Part shown: one piece after another, positions 20,226-36,597 of the stretch
Layout: each line of letters opens with the position of its first letter
Numbering within the stretch: the first letter of the stretch is position 1
DNA from: Eriocheir sinensis
Lineage: Eukaryota; Arthropoda; Malacostraca; Decapoda; Varunidae
Assembly: GCF_024679095.1 (NCBI RefSeq)
Contig: NW_026110519.1
Location: forward strand, 123,270 to 187,269
DNA: 64,000 nt
Direction of reading: 5' to 3'
Notes under the pieces: model-generated
What the model was told of the DNA's origin: nothing
Seen by the model: the letters and a program-made list of their open reading frames with translations, nothing else
Databases searched by the model: none
Position numbers and translations under genes: made by a program

Positions 20226-22189
20226 ATGACTTCAGCGCTTTTATTAGTAATGCACCTTTTTTTCTTCCATTCGATAGTTTTAAACCCTTTTGAGTGTTTT
20301 GAGGTGTCATTTGTTGTGCAAATGAATATTAACTATAATATAACCATGTCAGATAGATGGATAGGCTATTCTAGGTACGATTTAAGTCCTTTTGAGACAT
20401 CATGGTCACGCCCATTTCAACATTTCATGTCTATTTTCACACTTTGGTATTTCTTTCCTTTATTATTATTTCCTGTTTTTTTGTATTTTCTTCCATTTGA
20501 TAATTGTTAAGCCTTTTGAGTATATTGAGGTATCACCAATCTGCTCCGTTGACGTGGTCATATAACGGCTAGTATTCATTTCCACAACAAATGATGCTTC
20601 AAAACACTAAAACTTAAATTCTGTCAATGGAAAAAATAGAAAGAAAAAAGAACCCGCGAATAGAGGAAAGATTTACCGTTGTTTTCATCTATACACTCCC
20701 AATGTTCTTTTTACGGAAGGTTTAAGGGTAGTAGAAAATATATAACGCATTATGTAACGTGACGTAACGTAACGTAACATGTAACAATATAACAACAAAG
20801 AGCAGTTGGCTGAGTAGAAAACGAGATGTCGGCGCGTGGTAATACAATCTCCCCAATTGTCATATTATGGTTATTATTCATTTTTACAACAAATGAGACA
20901 TCAAAACACTCAAAAGTGTTTAAAACTATCAAGTGGAAGAATAAAATTCCAAAAGGAAAAGTGGTAATGAAATATTCACCTAATTGAATTAAAGATCATG
21001 AAATACTGGTATTAAGAACTACTGATCATAGTGTTCACAAGTGGGAGGATTTATTTTCAATAATCAAAGTCTTCCAGGAAGAATTTATATGAACAATATT
21101 CATTGAAACGTAATGTTTATTGGTTTATTAATTTTTTTCTGTAATTTTACTCAGTTTACTGTATATACTGTGAATTCCATGTATTTAGTTTTTGACCCGC
21201 AATTCCCTTTTACATACCTGATCCTAATCAATGAACTTTTTTATCTTTTGATACTATGTGTAACCAAAATTGATATGTACTTGTCGTACTCTTTTATTTT
21301 CAGTTTAATTTGCTAGTCATTTGGTAACTCCTTTATTTTCTCTGCATAAAATATTTGATGATGCATAGGATACGCTAAGATTAGGATAAGGTAATCAGTA
21401 ATATATTCCTATTAAGCTGTCGGTTTCAACAATGCTAGATCATTGATTGTCAGCCTGTATGTCCGGAATACTGTAGAGCCTGTCTGGTTTCTAACATGCT
21501 TAATTTGGTACTTGTTTTACATTCACTTATCTTCTATTTATTTAGTGTATTCCTTTTGGTAATGATCATCAACAGGTGAAAAGATTAATAATACGCTAAG
21601 CACATAAGAGAGTGAGTTCTGCCCACCTTAGTTATACATGATGACATGTCACTAATACCCTTCCATACATTAACTAATTGGTTTCCTCCAGTACGTTTTG
21701 ATAAGTTTTCTCTGAAGGAACGGTTCAGGCACATGGTTATCCCGCGTCCTTTCTCTAGGTTTAAAGTGTTCTGGCAATACAGAAATACATAAATATTTTA
21801 GTCCTCATTGGTCTCTGGTTATAAAAATTAACATTACTGGTCACATTAATTGATAAAAAAAATATGGTTCTCTAATTTTCCTCCATATCTGAGTATCATG
21901 TGTTGATCACATTAACTCCATGGTTTCCTGGTGTTTGGGTTCCATTACATACTACTTTCTAATAGGATCTTGGAGATACACTTATATTGTTGACCTAATC
22001 CTGTGGTTTACTGTGGTTTGGTTCCATTCCACACTACTCTAATAGGACCCACTATAATCCCTTGGTATTGTTGACCTTGTCCTTAATGAATTAGGTAAAA
22101 TATTATAATATATTTGCTCGATAAGATCATTTTATTTCAGGGGAAAGTATATCTTTTTTTTTTTTTGTCGTTTTGGTTGGTGTTATTGA
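20226..22189. other. Mirror of 16761-18720; no gene recognised
   Basis: Contains inverted copies of the small repeat family (20220-20960) and of the AT-rich stretch without genes. Differences from the left arm are scattered single bases and indels. Confidence 0.7.
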
Positions 22190-22425
22190 CAGCTTGACGT
22201 ACTCCTTTGTGATTGTATTTCTTCCTTTACGAGCAATACCTAGTTTTTTTTTTTTTCGTCATTCATAGTGTGGATGGGATCGAACATTTGGGTAGAAAAA
22301 AATGTGATGAGTGTATTTTTTTTTTTTTTATAATTTTGATTTTTTTTTTTTTTTTCACACCATTGTCTTCGCATGCTCAAGGATATGAGTATGGGAAGGT
22401 TTAATACCAGCAAAATAATTTTTCT
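22190..22425 (-). mobile_element. SINE body fragment (right arm)
   Basis: Inverted copy of the headless SINE at 16534-16760, containing CGCATGCTCAAGGATATGAG near 22371 and long T runs. Confidence 0.7.
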
Positions 22426-23214
22426 ATACCCCCTAAAAAGTGCATACTCTGCTTCCTAATGTACTTAAGATTCATTTTGAGAATTGTGTGTCATGTTATG
22501 GGAGGTTTTTTTTTTAAGTGTCTAGGAAAAAAATATAGTTAAAGTTGTAGTTAAATTACCTATTTTTCTGAAAGCTCAAAGTATAACTATCTTTTCTTTC
22601 TTATTATATCCTCCCGTAAGCAAATGAATGTGTGGAATTAGTGAAGGTAACAGCGTTACAATGCTTATATGGAGTTCAAGATTTTACCGTCATCAAAATC
22701 ATTTCCATAATGTCTGGAAAGAACAAGTCCCTTAACTAGCGAATTATATGTCTGTTTTTTGTTTTTTCAAATAGAAAAAAAATCACCCTCATAATAATTA
22801 GCACTTTGACATGTTCTAAATAAATGTGTTATATTGGATTGCATATACTGATTTCCACTACACACACAAAAAAGAAAGGAGAAAAGTATGAATAAATATA
22901 ATAAGTTAAGAATGTCTTCTCTTATCTTTGCTCATTTGCTGACTAAGAACAAGTTAGATTTTTACAATCATCTCATCTTCAAGTGTAACTACATTGATTT
23001 TCAGCGTCGTTTATATGCATTAACGAAAAGTAAAATTTATGGTTATGTGACTGTGAGCAGTTAACGAAGATATGATGTATGACACAGGTAATAGAAGGAA
23101 CCGTTGCAAGAAACGTAGCAGAAAGGTAATGGTATGCTTAGTAGGAAGAATGTGGCAATATTCACGCTAAAGGTAACAGTAACGTAGCAAAAACACACAC
23201 AAAAAACGCAATGA
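22426..23214. other. No gene recognised (mirror of 15716-16533)
   Basis: AT-rich right-arm DNA matching the left arm in reverse. No coding signal is visible. Confidence 0.6.
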
Positions 23215-23416
23215 TCTGCTTGACCTACTCCTTTGTGATTGTATTTCTTCCTTTACGAGATAAAAAGCAAGTTTTTTTACACTTCATTGTCTTCGCATGC
23301 TCAAGGATATGAGTGTGGGAAGGTTTAATCAACAAAATTTTCCACTCCGCCTGGAATCGAACCCGGTCTCTCTCGGTTATGAGCCGAGTGTGCTAACCAC
23401 TGCACCACGAGCCCCC
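23215..23416 (-). mobile_element. tRNA-derived SINE (right arm)
   Basis: Inverted copy of 15522-15715. On the minus strand it carries the B box GGTTCGATTCC and the CTCATAA anticodon-like loop. It differs by a few bases in the head (GGGGGCTCGTGGTGCAGTGG versus GGGGAGCTAAATGGTGCAGT), as expected for two diverging copies. Confidence 0.75.
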
Positions 23417-23562
23417 GATTATCAGAAAGGTTGTGGAATATGCACATTAAATGTACCAATACATAGCATTGGCGTAATGGGATGTAGTAAAAGGGTTCTT
23501 AAAAGGTGATGGGGACGTGGTAACTAGGTAGTAGAAACGTACATATGATCCACAGAACGTTG

Positions 23563-23676
23563 CAATTTTATTATTATTATTACTATTATTATTATTATTA
23601 TCATGTATGCCCTGTGTGTGTACTATAACTTGTCTGAATTATCCCGCTCATCCAGAATTAAGATGCATTTTAACAA

Positions 23677-23733
<57 letters not shown>

Positions 23734-23803
23734 CATGTATGCCATATGTGTGTACTATAACTTGTCTGAATCCCTCTCATCCAGAATTAAGATGCATTTT
23801 AAC

Positions 23804-23889
<86 letters not shown>

Positions 23890-23890
23890 C
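23563..23890. repeat. Three (TTA)n arrays with 76-bp spacers (right arm)
   Basis: TTA arrays lie at about 23563-23602, 23680-23733 and 23806-23890. Each is followed by an ATGTATGCCATATGTGTGTACTATAACTTG-like spacer of about 76 bp. The left arm has only two array/spacer units. Isoleucine- and leucine-only frames across it are artefacts. Confidence 0.95.
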
Positions 23891-24064
23891 ATGTATGCCA
23901 TATGTGTGTACTATAACTTGTCTGAATCCCTCTCATCCAGAATTAAGATGTATTTTTAGAGTGTAATTCAAAATTTATTGTGTTCATGTAATGGTTTAAC
24001 TATTCAGACTGGATTAAGTTTGGATTTAACACAAACGAAAAATAATCGACCTGCATTAAGCTAA

Positions 24065-26770
<2,706 letters not shown>

Positions 26771-26876
26771 AACTTTGTGTTTTTGTGTACTTAACGTATA
26801 TGTAACCTCAAACTCTATATTTAACATGTGTGCGGTTACTTGTTATACATCATCTTCCCAAAATTAAAGATACTGA

Positions 26877-27097
26877 TGGTCGCTGCATCCCGTTCTGGCG
26901 CAGGCAGTGTTTATAATGCACCATCTTGCATTGGTTCTTGATTCACTTGGACGGCTTGATGGATGGTGTTCAGAACACCATGTGGATAGTTTAAACCCCT
27001 CGACGGTGACTGAAAAATCCGTGGTAGCCTGGGTCGAACCCGCGTCGTCCACCACGCGGCGAATGTAGACCCAGTACGCTACCAGTTCGGTCACCAT
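26877..27097 (-). mobile_element. tRNA-derived SINE, second family (right arm only)
   Basis: On the minus strand it begins GGTGACCGAACTGGTAGCGT, an A-box-like start, and has the B box GGGTTCGACCC. The body that follows (GGATTTTTCAGTCACCGTCG, then GGTTTAAAC, CACATGGTGTTCTGA and CACCATCCATCAA) is a pattern I associate with common decapod SINEs. It replaces the CA-containing segment of the left arm, so it distinguishes the arms. Confidence 0.6.
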
Positions 27098-27244
27098 ACC
27101 TACACCCTACGCTCCCTCTTAGACAGAACGAGGCATGGCGCAGCCGTGTCTCGCCGCTCCCAGACTCGTCACCTCCACCAACCGCACCATAGCATCCCTC
27201 GCTCCCTCCCCATAGCATGTCACTGCCGATCCCTCTCTGTCCCA

Positions 27245-27680
27245 CCCACGCTCCCTTGCCCCGCCAAAACAAGCCGCTATGACAGGATACTACGAAGTCT
27301 TTCCGCCTCCGCCCACGCTCCCTTGCCCCGCCAAAACAAGCCGGTATGACAGCCGCCACTACGGCTGTTTTTCCGCCCCACGCGCCATTGCCCCATAAAA
27401 CAAGCCGCTATGGCGCAGGATACTACGGATGTCCTTCCGCCCCCCCCCACGTGTTTTTCCGCCGCCCCACGCTCCCTTGCCCCGCCAAAACAAGCCAAAA
27501 CAAGCCGGTATGGCGCAGGATACTACGGATGTCCTTCCGCCCTCCGCCCCGTGTTTTCCGCCCCACGCTCCCTTGCCCCGCCAAAACAAGCCGATATAAC
27601 AGCCTGCCACTACGGCTGATTTTTCCGCCCCGCCCCACGCGCCATTGCCCCGGAAAAACAAGCCAGTATGGCAATATTAT
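27245..27680. repeat. GC-rich minisatellite (right arm)
   Basis: Inverted counterpart of 13175-13690. Units carry CCCTTGCCCCGCCAAAACAA and TTTTTCCGCC. The array is shorter than the left one and contains a small internal duplication of AAAACAAGCC near 27487. Confidence 0.9.
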
Positions 27681-27689
27681 AACTACTGA

Positions 27690-30600
27690 AAACATATCAC
27701 ACGACATTACATGGAAAGAAAACATATCACACGACATTATATGGAAAGAAAACATATCACACGACATTACATGGAAAGAAAACATATCACGACATTACAT
27801 GGAAAGAAAACATATCACGACATTACATGGAAAGAAAACATATCACACGACATTATATGGAAAGAAAACATCACACGACATTACATGGAAAGAAAACATA
27901 TCACACGACATTACATGGAAAGAAAACATATCACACGACATTATATGAAGAGAAAAAATATCTCACGAGATTATATGAAAAGAAAACATAACACGACATT
28001 ACATGGAAAGAAAACATATCACACGAAATTACATGTAAAGAAAACATATCACACGACATTACATGGAAAGAAAACATCACACGACATTATATGAAAAGAA
28101 AACATATCACACGACATTATATGAAAAGAAAACATATCACATGACATTATATGAAAAACATATCACACGACATTATTTGGAAAGAAAACATCTCACGACA
28201 TTATATTAAAATAAAACATATCACACGACATTATATGAAAAGAAAACATATCACACGACATTATATGGAAAGAAAACATATCACACGACATTATATGAAA
28301 GAAAACATATCACACGACATTATGGAAAGAAAACATCACACGACATTATATGAAAAGAAAACATATAACACGACATTACATGAAAGAAAACATATCACAC
28401 GACATTACATGGAAAGAAAACATCACGACATTATGAAAGAAAACATATCACGACATTATATGGAAGAAAACATATCACACGACATTATATGGAAAGAAAA
28501 CATATCACACGACATTATATGAAAGAAAACATATCACGACATTACATGGAAAGAAAACATATCACACGACATTATATGGAAAGAAAACATATCACACGAC
28601 ATTATATGAAAAGAAAACATATCACACGACATTACATGGAAAGAAAACATAACACGACATTATATGAAAAACATATCACACGACATTATATGAAAGAAAA
28701 CATATCACACGACATTATATGAAAGAAAACATATCACACGACATTATGAAAGAAAACATATCACACGACATTATATGGAAAAAACATATCACACGACATT
28801 ATATGAAAAGAAAACATATCACACGACATTACATGAAAGAAAACATATCACACGACATTATATGAAAGAAAACATATCACGACATTATATGAAAGAAAAC
28901 ATATCACACGACATTATGGAAAGAAAACATATCACACGACATTACATGGAAAGAAAACATCACACGACATTATATGGAAAGAAAACATATCACACGACAT
29001 TATATGGAAAGAAAACATATCACACGACATTATATGGAAAGAAAACATATCACACGACATTATATGGAAAGAAAACATATCACACGACATTACATGAAAA
29101 GAAAACATATCACACGACATTATGGAAAGAAAACATATCACACGACATTACACGGAAAGAAAACATAAAAAGAGATTAATTTAACAGAAACCATATCACA
29201 CGACAAAGAAAGAAAACATCACACGACATTATATGAAAAGAAAACATATCACACGACATTATATGAAAGGAAAACATATCACACGACATTAAATGGAAAG
29301 AAAACATCACACGACATTAGATGAAAGAAAACATATCACGACATTATATGAAAAGAAAACATATCACACGACATTATATGAAAAACATATCACACGACAT
29401 TAAATAGAAAGAAAACATAACCCGACATTATAATGAAAAGAAAACATATCACACGACATTATATGAAAAGAAAACATCACACGACATTATATGAAAAGAA
29501 AACATATCACACGACATTATATGTAAAGAAAACATATCACACGACATTATATGAAAAGAAAACAAATCACACGACATTAAATGGAAAAAACATCACACGA
29601 CATTATATGGAAAGAAAACATATCACACGACATTATATGGAAGAAAACATATCACGACATTACATGAAAGAAAACATATCACGACATTACATGGAAAGAA
29701 AACATCACACGACATTATATGAAAAGAAAACATATCACACGACATTATATGGAAAGAAAACATATCACACGACATTATATGAAAAGAAAACATATCACAC
29801 GACATTATATGGAAAGAAAACATCACACGACATTACATGAAAGAAAAACTAACAAACGACATTATATGGAAAGAAAACATCACACGACATTATATGAAAA
29901 GAAAACATATCACACGACATTACATGGAAAGAAAACATATCACACGACATTATATGGAAAGAAAACATAACACGACATTATATGAAAAGAAAACATATCA
30001 CACGACATTACATGGAAAGAAAACATATCACACGACATTATATGGAAAAAAAAAAAAAATATATCACGACATTACATGGAAAGAAAACATATCACACGAC
30101 ATTATATAGAAAGAAAACATATCACACGACATTACATGGAAAGAAAACATATCACACGACATTATATGGAAAGAAAACATCACACGACATTAAATGAAAA
30201 GAAAACATATCACGACATTATATGAAAAGAAAACATATCACACGACATTACATAGAAAGAAAACATATCACACGACATTATATGGAAAGAAAACATATCA
30301 CACGACATTATATGAAAAGAAAACATATCACACGACATTACATAGAAAGAAAACATATCACACGACATTATATGGAAAGAAAACATATCACACGACATTA
30401 CATGAAAATAAAACATATCACACGACATTATATGGAAAGAAAACATCACACGACATTACATGAAAAGAAAACATATCACACGACATTACATGAAAAGAAA
30501 ACATATCACACGACATTACATGGAAAGAAAACATAACACGACAGTAAATTTAAATAAAACATATCACACGACATTACATGAAAAGAAAACATATCACACG

Positions 30601-33600
30601 ACATTATATGGAAAGAAAACATATCACACGACATTATATGAAAAGAAAACATATCACACGACATTATATGAAAAGAAAACATATCACACGACATTATATG
30701 GAAAGAAAACATATCACACGACATTACATGGAAAGAAAACATATCACACGACATTATATGGAAAGAAAACATATCACAAGACATTATATGAAAAGAAAAC
30801 ATCACACGACATTATATGGAAAGAAAACATATCACACGACATTACATGGAAAGAAAACATATCACACGACATTATATGAAAAGAAATCATCACACGACAT
30901 TACATGGAAAGAAAACATATCACACGACATTACATGGAAAGAAAACATCACACGACATTATATGAAAAGAAAACATATCACACGACATTATATGAAAAGA
31001 AAACATATCACACGACATTATATGAAAAGAAAACATATCACACGACATTATATGAAAAGAAAACATATCACACGACATTACATGGAAAGAAAACATCACA
31101 CGACATTATATGAAAAGAAAACATATCACACGACATTACATAGAAAGAAAACATCACACGACATTATAATGAAAAGAAAACATATCACACGACATTATAT
31201 GAAAAGAAAACATATCACACGACATTATATGAAAAGAAAACATATCACACGACATTATATGAAAAGAAAACTTCACACGACATTATATGGAAAGAAAACA
31301 TATCACACGGCATTATATGAAAAGAAAACATATCACACGACATTACATGGAAAGAAAACATCACACGACATTATATGAAAAGAAAACATATCACACGACA
31401 TTATATGAAAAGAAAACATATCACACGACATTACATGGAAAGAAAACATCACATGACATTATATGAAAAGAAAACATATCACACGACATTATATGGATAG
31501 AAAACATATCACACGACATTATATGGAAAGAAAACATATCACACGACATTATATGAAAAGAAAACATATCACACGACATTATATGGATAGAAAACATATC
31601 ACACGACATTATATGGAAATGAAACATATCACACGACATTATATGAAAAGAAAACATATCACACGACATTACATGAAAAGAAAACATATCACACGAAATT
31701 ATATGAAAAGAAAACATATCACACGACATTATATGGAAAGAAAACATATCACACGACATTATATGGAAAGAAAACATATCACACGACATTATATGAAAAG
31801 AAAACATATCACACGACATTATATGGAAATGAAACATATCACACGACATTATATGAAAAGAAAACATATCACACGACATTACATGAAAAGAAAACATATC
31901 ACACGACATTATATGAAAAGAAAACATATCACACGACATTATATGGAAATAAAACATATCACACGACATTATATGGAAAGAAAACATATCACACGACATT
32001 ACATGAAAAGAAAACATATCACACGACATATATGGAAATGAAACATATCACACAACATTACATGAAAAGAAAACATATCACCCGACATTATATGAAAAAT
32101 AAAACACATCACACGACTTTATCTGGAAATGAAACACATCAAACGACATTAAAAGGAAAGGAAACATATCACACGACATTATATGGAAATGAAACATATC
32201 AAACGACATTACATGAAGAGAAAACATATCACACGACATTATATGAAAAGAAAACATATCACACGACATTACATGGAAAGAAAACATATCACACGACATT
32301 ACATGAAAAGAAAACATATCACACGACATTATATGAAAAATAAAAACATATCACACGACATTATATGGAAAGAAAACATCACACGACATTACATGAAAAG
32401 AAAACATATCACACAACATTACATGGAAAGAAAACATATCACACGACATTATATGTAAATGAAACATATCACACGACATTATATGGAAAGAAAACATATC
32501 ACACGACATAACATGGAAAGAACACATATCACACGACATTATTGTGAAAGAAAACATCACACGACATTACATGTAAAGAAAACATATCACACGACATTAT
32601 ATGGAAAGAGAACATCACACGACATTACATGAAGAGAAAACATATCACACGACATTATATGGAAAGAAAACATATCACACGACATTACATGAAAGAAAAC
32701 ATATCACGACATTATATGTAAAGAAAACTTCACACGACATTACATTATAAGAAAACATATCACACGACATTATATGTAAAGAAAACATCACACGACATTA
32801 TATGAAAAGAAAACATATCACACGAAATTATATGGAAAGAAAACATATCACACGACATTACATGAAAGAAAACATATCACACGACATTATATGAAAGAAA
32901 ACATATCACGACATTATATGAAAAGAAAACATAACACGACATTACATGGAAAGAAAACATATCAAACGACATTATATGAAAAGAAAACATATCACACGAC
33001 ATTATATGGAAAGAAAACATATCACACGACATTATATGAAAGAAAACATATCACACGACATTATATGAAAAGAAAACATATCACGACATTATATGGAAAG
33101 AAAACATATCACACGACATTACATGGAAAGAAAACATATCACACGACATTACATGGAAAGAAAACATATCACACGACATTATATGAAAAGAAAACATATC
33201 ACACGACATTACATGAAAATAAAACATATCACACGACATTACATGAAAAGAAAACATCACACGACATTACATGGAAAGAAAACATATCACACGACATTAC
33301 ATGGAAAGAAAACATCACACGACATTACATGGAAAGAAAACATATCACACGACATTACATGGAAATGAAACATATCACACGACATTACATGGAAAGAAAA
33401 CATATCACTACATTACATGGAAAGAAAAAATATCACACGACATTACATGGAAAGAAAACATATCACATGACATTATAACGAAAGAAAACATATCACACGA
33501 CATTATATGAAAAGAAAACATATCACACGACATTAGATGTAAAGAAAACATATCAATCGACATTATATGTAAAGAAAACATATCACACGACATTATATGA

Positions 33601-34240
33601 AGAAAACATATCACGATATTATATGAAAAGAAAACATATCACACGACATTACATGGAAAAAAAACATATCACACGACATTATATGGAAATAAAACATATC
33701 ACACGACATTAAATGGAAAGAAAACATAACACGACATTAAAACAAAAGAAAACATGTCACACGACAAAAGATGGAAAGAAAACAAATAACACGAAATTAT
33801 ATGAAAAACATATCACATGACATTATATGAAAAGAAAACATATCACACGACATTATATGGAAAGAAAACATATCACACGACATTATATGGAAAGAAAACA
33901 TATCACACGACATTACATGAAAAGAAAACATATCACACGACATTATACGGAAAGAAAACATCACACGATATTACATGAAAAGAAAACATATCACACGACA
34001 TTATATGGAAATGAAACATATCACACGACATTATATGGAAATGAAACATATTAAACGACATTATATGGAAAGAAAACATCACACGACATTATATGAAAAG
34101 AAAACATATCACACGACATTATATGAAAAGAAAACATATCACACGACATTATATGAAAAGAAAACATATCACACGACATTATATGAAAAGAAAACATATC
34201 ACACGACATTATATGAAAAGAAAACATATCACTCGACATA
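27690..34240. repeat. 30-bp satellite array, about 218 copies
   Basis: The unit is ACATATCACACGACATTATA plus TGGAAAGAAA. Copies vary mainly at TGGAAAG versus TGAAAAG and TTATATG versus TTACATG, and many have a two- or four-base deletion (ACATCACACG, ATATCACGAC) or a one-base loss in the A runs. In intact stretches the period divisible by three gives a repeated decapeptide (KHITRHYMER) on the plus strand and a mirror peptide on the minus strand; neither is likely to be a protein. The array switches to the 24 bp array at 34240/34241 with no spacer. Confidence 0.97.
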
Positions 34241-36100
34241 TCCCTCCCTCGTCGTGGCTGCTGCTCCCTCCCTCGTCGTGGCTGCTGCTCCCTCCCTCGT
34301 CGTGGCTGCTGCTCCCTCCGTCGTCGTGGCTGCTGCTCCCTCCCTCGTCGTGGCTGCTGCTCCTCCTGTCGTCGTGGCTGCTGCTCCCTCCGTCGTCGTG
34401 GCTGCTGTTCCCTCCCTCGTCGTGGCTGCTGCTCCCTCCCTCGTCGTGGCTGCTGCTCCCTCCGTCGTCGTGGCTGCTGCTCCCTCCCTCGTCGTGGCTG
34501 CTGTTCCCTCCCTCGTCGTGGCTGCTGCTCCCTCCGTCGTCGTGGCTGCTGCTCCCTCCCTCGTCGTGGCTGCTGCTCCCTCCGTCGTCGTGGCTGCTGC
34601 TCCCTCCCTCGTCGTGGCTGCTGCTCCCTCCGTCGTCGTGGCTGCTGCTCCCTCCGTCGTCGTGGCTGCTGTTCCCTCCCTCGTCGTGGCTGCTGCTCCC
34701 TCCGTCGTCGTGGCTGCTGCTCCCTCCCTCGTCGTGGCTGCTGCTCCCTTCATCGTCGTGGCTGCTGCTCCCTCCCTCGTCGTGGCTGCTGCTCCCTCCC
34801 TCGTCGTGGCTGCTGCTCCCTCCCTCGTCGTGGCTGCTGCTCCCTCCCTCGTCGTGGCTGCTGCTCCCTCCCTCGTCGTGGCTGCTGCTCCCTCCCTTGT
34901 CGTGGCTGCTGTTCCCTCACTCGTCGTGGCTGCTGCTCCCTCCCTTGTCGTGGCTGCTGCTCCCTCACTCGTCGTGGCTGCTCCCTCCCTTGTCGTGGCT
35001 GCTGCTCCATCCCTAGTAGTGGCTGCTGCTCCCTCCTCGTCGTGGCTGCTGCTCCTCCTTGTCGTGGCTGCTCCCTCCTTGTCGTGGCTGCTGCTCCCTC
35101 CTCGTCGTGGCTGCTGCTCCCTCCTTGTCGTGGCTGCTGCTCCCTCCTTGTCGTGGCTGATGCTCCCTCCGTGGTCGTGGCTGCTGCTCCCTCCCTTGTC
35201 GTGGCTGCTGTTCCCTCACTCGTCGTGGCTGCTGCTCCCTCCTTGTCGTGGCTGCTGCTCCTCACTCGTCGTGGCTGCTGCTCCCTCCTTGTCGTGGCTG
35301 CTGCTCCCTCCCTTGTCGTGGCTGCTGCTCCCTTCCTTGTCGTGGCTGCTGCTCCCTCCCTTGTCGTGGCTGCTGCTCCCTCCCTTGTCGTGGCTGCTGC
35401 TCCCTCCCTTGTCGTGGCTGCTCCCTCCCTTGTCGTGGCTGCTGCTCCTCCTTGTCGTGGCTGCTGCTCCCTCCCTTGTCGTGGATGCTCCTCCCTTGTC
35501 GTGCTGCTCCTCCTTGTCGTGGCTGCTGCTCCCTCCTCGTCGTGGCTGCTGCTCCCTCCCTCGTCGTGGCTGCTCCCTCCTCGTCGTGGCTGCTCCCTCT
35601 CTTGTCGTGGCTGCTGCTCCCTCACTCGTCGTGGCTGCTGCTCCCTCCCTTGTCGTGGCTGCTCCCTCCCTTGTCGTGGCTGCTGCTCCTCCCTTGTGGC
35701 TGCTGCTCCCTCCCTTGTCGTGGCTGTTGCTGCTCCTCCTTGTCGTGGCTGCTGCTCCTCCTCGTCGTGGCTGCTGCTCCCTTGTCGTGGCTGCTGCTCC
35801 CTCCTTGTCGTGGCTGCTGCTCCCTCCTCGTCGTGGCTGCTGCTCCTCCTTGTCGTGGCTGCTGCTCCTCCTTCGTCGTGGCTGCTGCTCCCTCCCTTCG
35901 TCGTGGCTGCTGCTCCCTCCCTTGTTGTGGCTGTTGCTCCCTCCCTCGTCGTGGCTGCTGCTCCGTCCGTCGTCGTGGCTGCTGGTCCCTCCTCGTCGTG
36001 GCTGCTGCTCCTCCCTCGTCGTGTTCTGCTCCTCCCTCGTCGTGGCTGCTGCTCCTCCCTCGTCGTGGCTCCTGCTCCCTCGCTCGTCGTGGCTGCTGCT
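34241..36100. repeat. 24-bp satellite array, about 77 copies
   Basis: The unit is CTCCCTCCCTCGTCGTGGCT plus GCTG. The first half (to about 34900) is very regular, with a C/G alternation at the CCCTCC[C/G]TCG position. The second half has 1-3 base deletions and C/T changes (CTTGTCG). The regular part gives APSLVVAA repeats forward and GAAATTRE in reverse, both products of the period. Confidence 0.97.
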
Positions 36101-36597
36101 CCTCGTCTTCTTCGTCTTCTTCGTCTTCTTCGTCTTCTTCTTCGTCGTCTTCTTCGTCGTCTTCTTCGTCGTCTTCTTCGTCTTCTTCGTCGTCTTCTTC
36201 TTCTTCTTCTTCGTCTTCTTCGTCGTGTTCTTCGTCGTCTTCTTCTTCGACTACTTCTTCATCTTCTTCTTCTTCGTCTTCTTCTTCGTCGTCTTTTCGT
36301 CTTCTTCTTCGTCTTTTTCCTCGTCTTCTTCGTCTTCTTCGTCGTCTTCTTTGTCGTCTTCTTCGTCGTCTTCATCGTCGTCGTCTTTTTCTTTATCTTC
36401 TTCGTCGTCTTCTTCTTCGTCTTCATCGTCGTCTTCATCGTCGTCTTCTTCGTCTTCTTCTTTGTCGTCTTCTTCGTCGTCTTCATCGTCGTCTTCTTCG
36501 TCGTCTTCATCGTCGTCTTCTTCGTCGTCTTCTTCGTTTTTTTTTTCTTCGTCTTCTTTTTTTTTGCTCTTCTTCGTATTTTCGTCTTCTTCGTTTT
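36101..36597. repeat. (CTTCTTCGT)n-type simple repeat
   Basis: The plus strand consists of CTT and CGT triplets, with TTCGTCGTC variants and a few T runs near 36538-36600. It follows the 24 bp array, whose last unit ends in CCTCGTCTTC, suggesting growth from the array edge. Confidence 0.93.

Noticed and set aside
27690..34240. CRISPR-like array (regular 30-bp repeats)
   Set aside because: The repeats are head to tail with no unique spacers, and the context is eukaryotic retrotransposon DNA with no cas genes.
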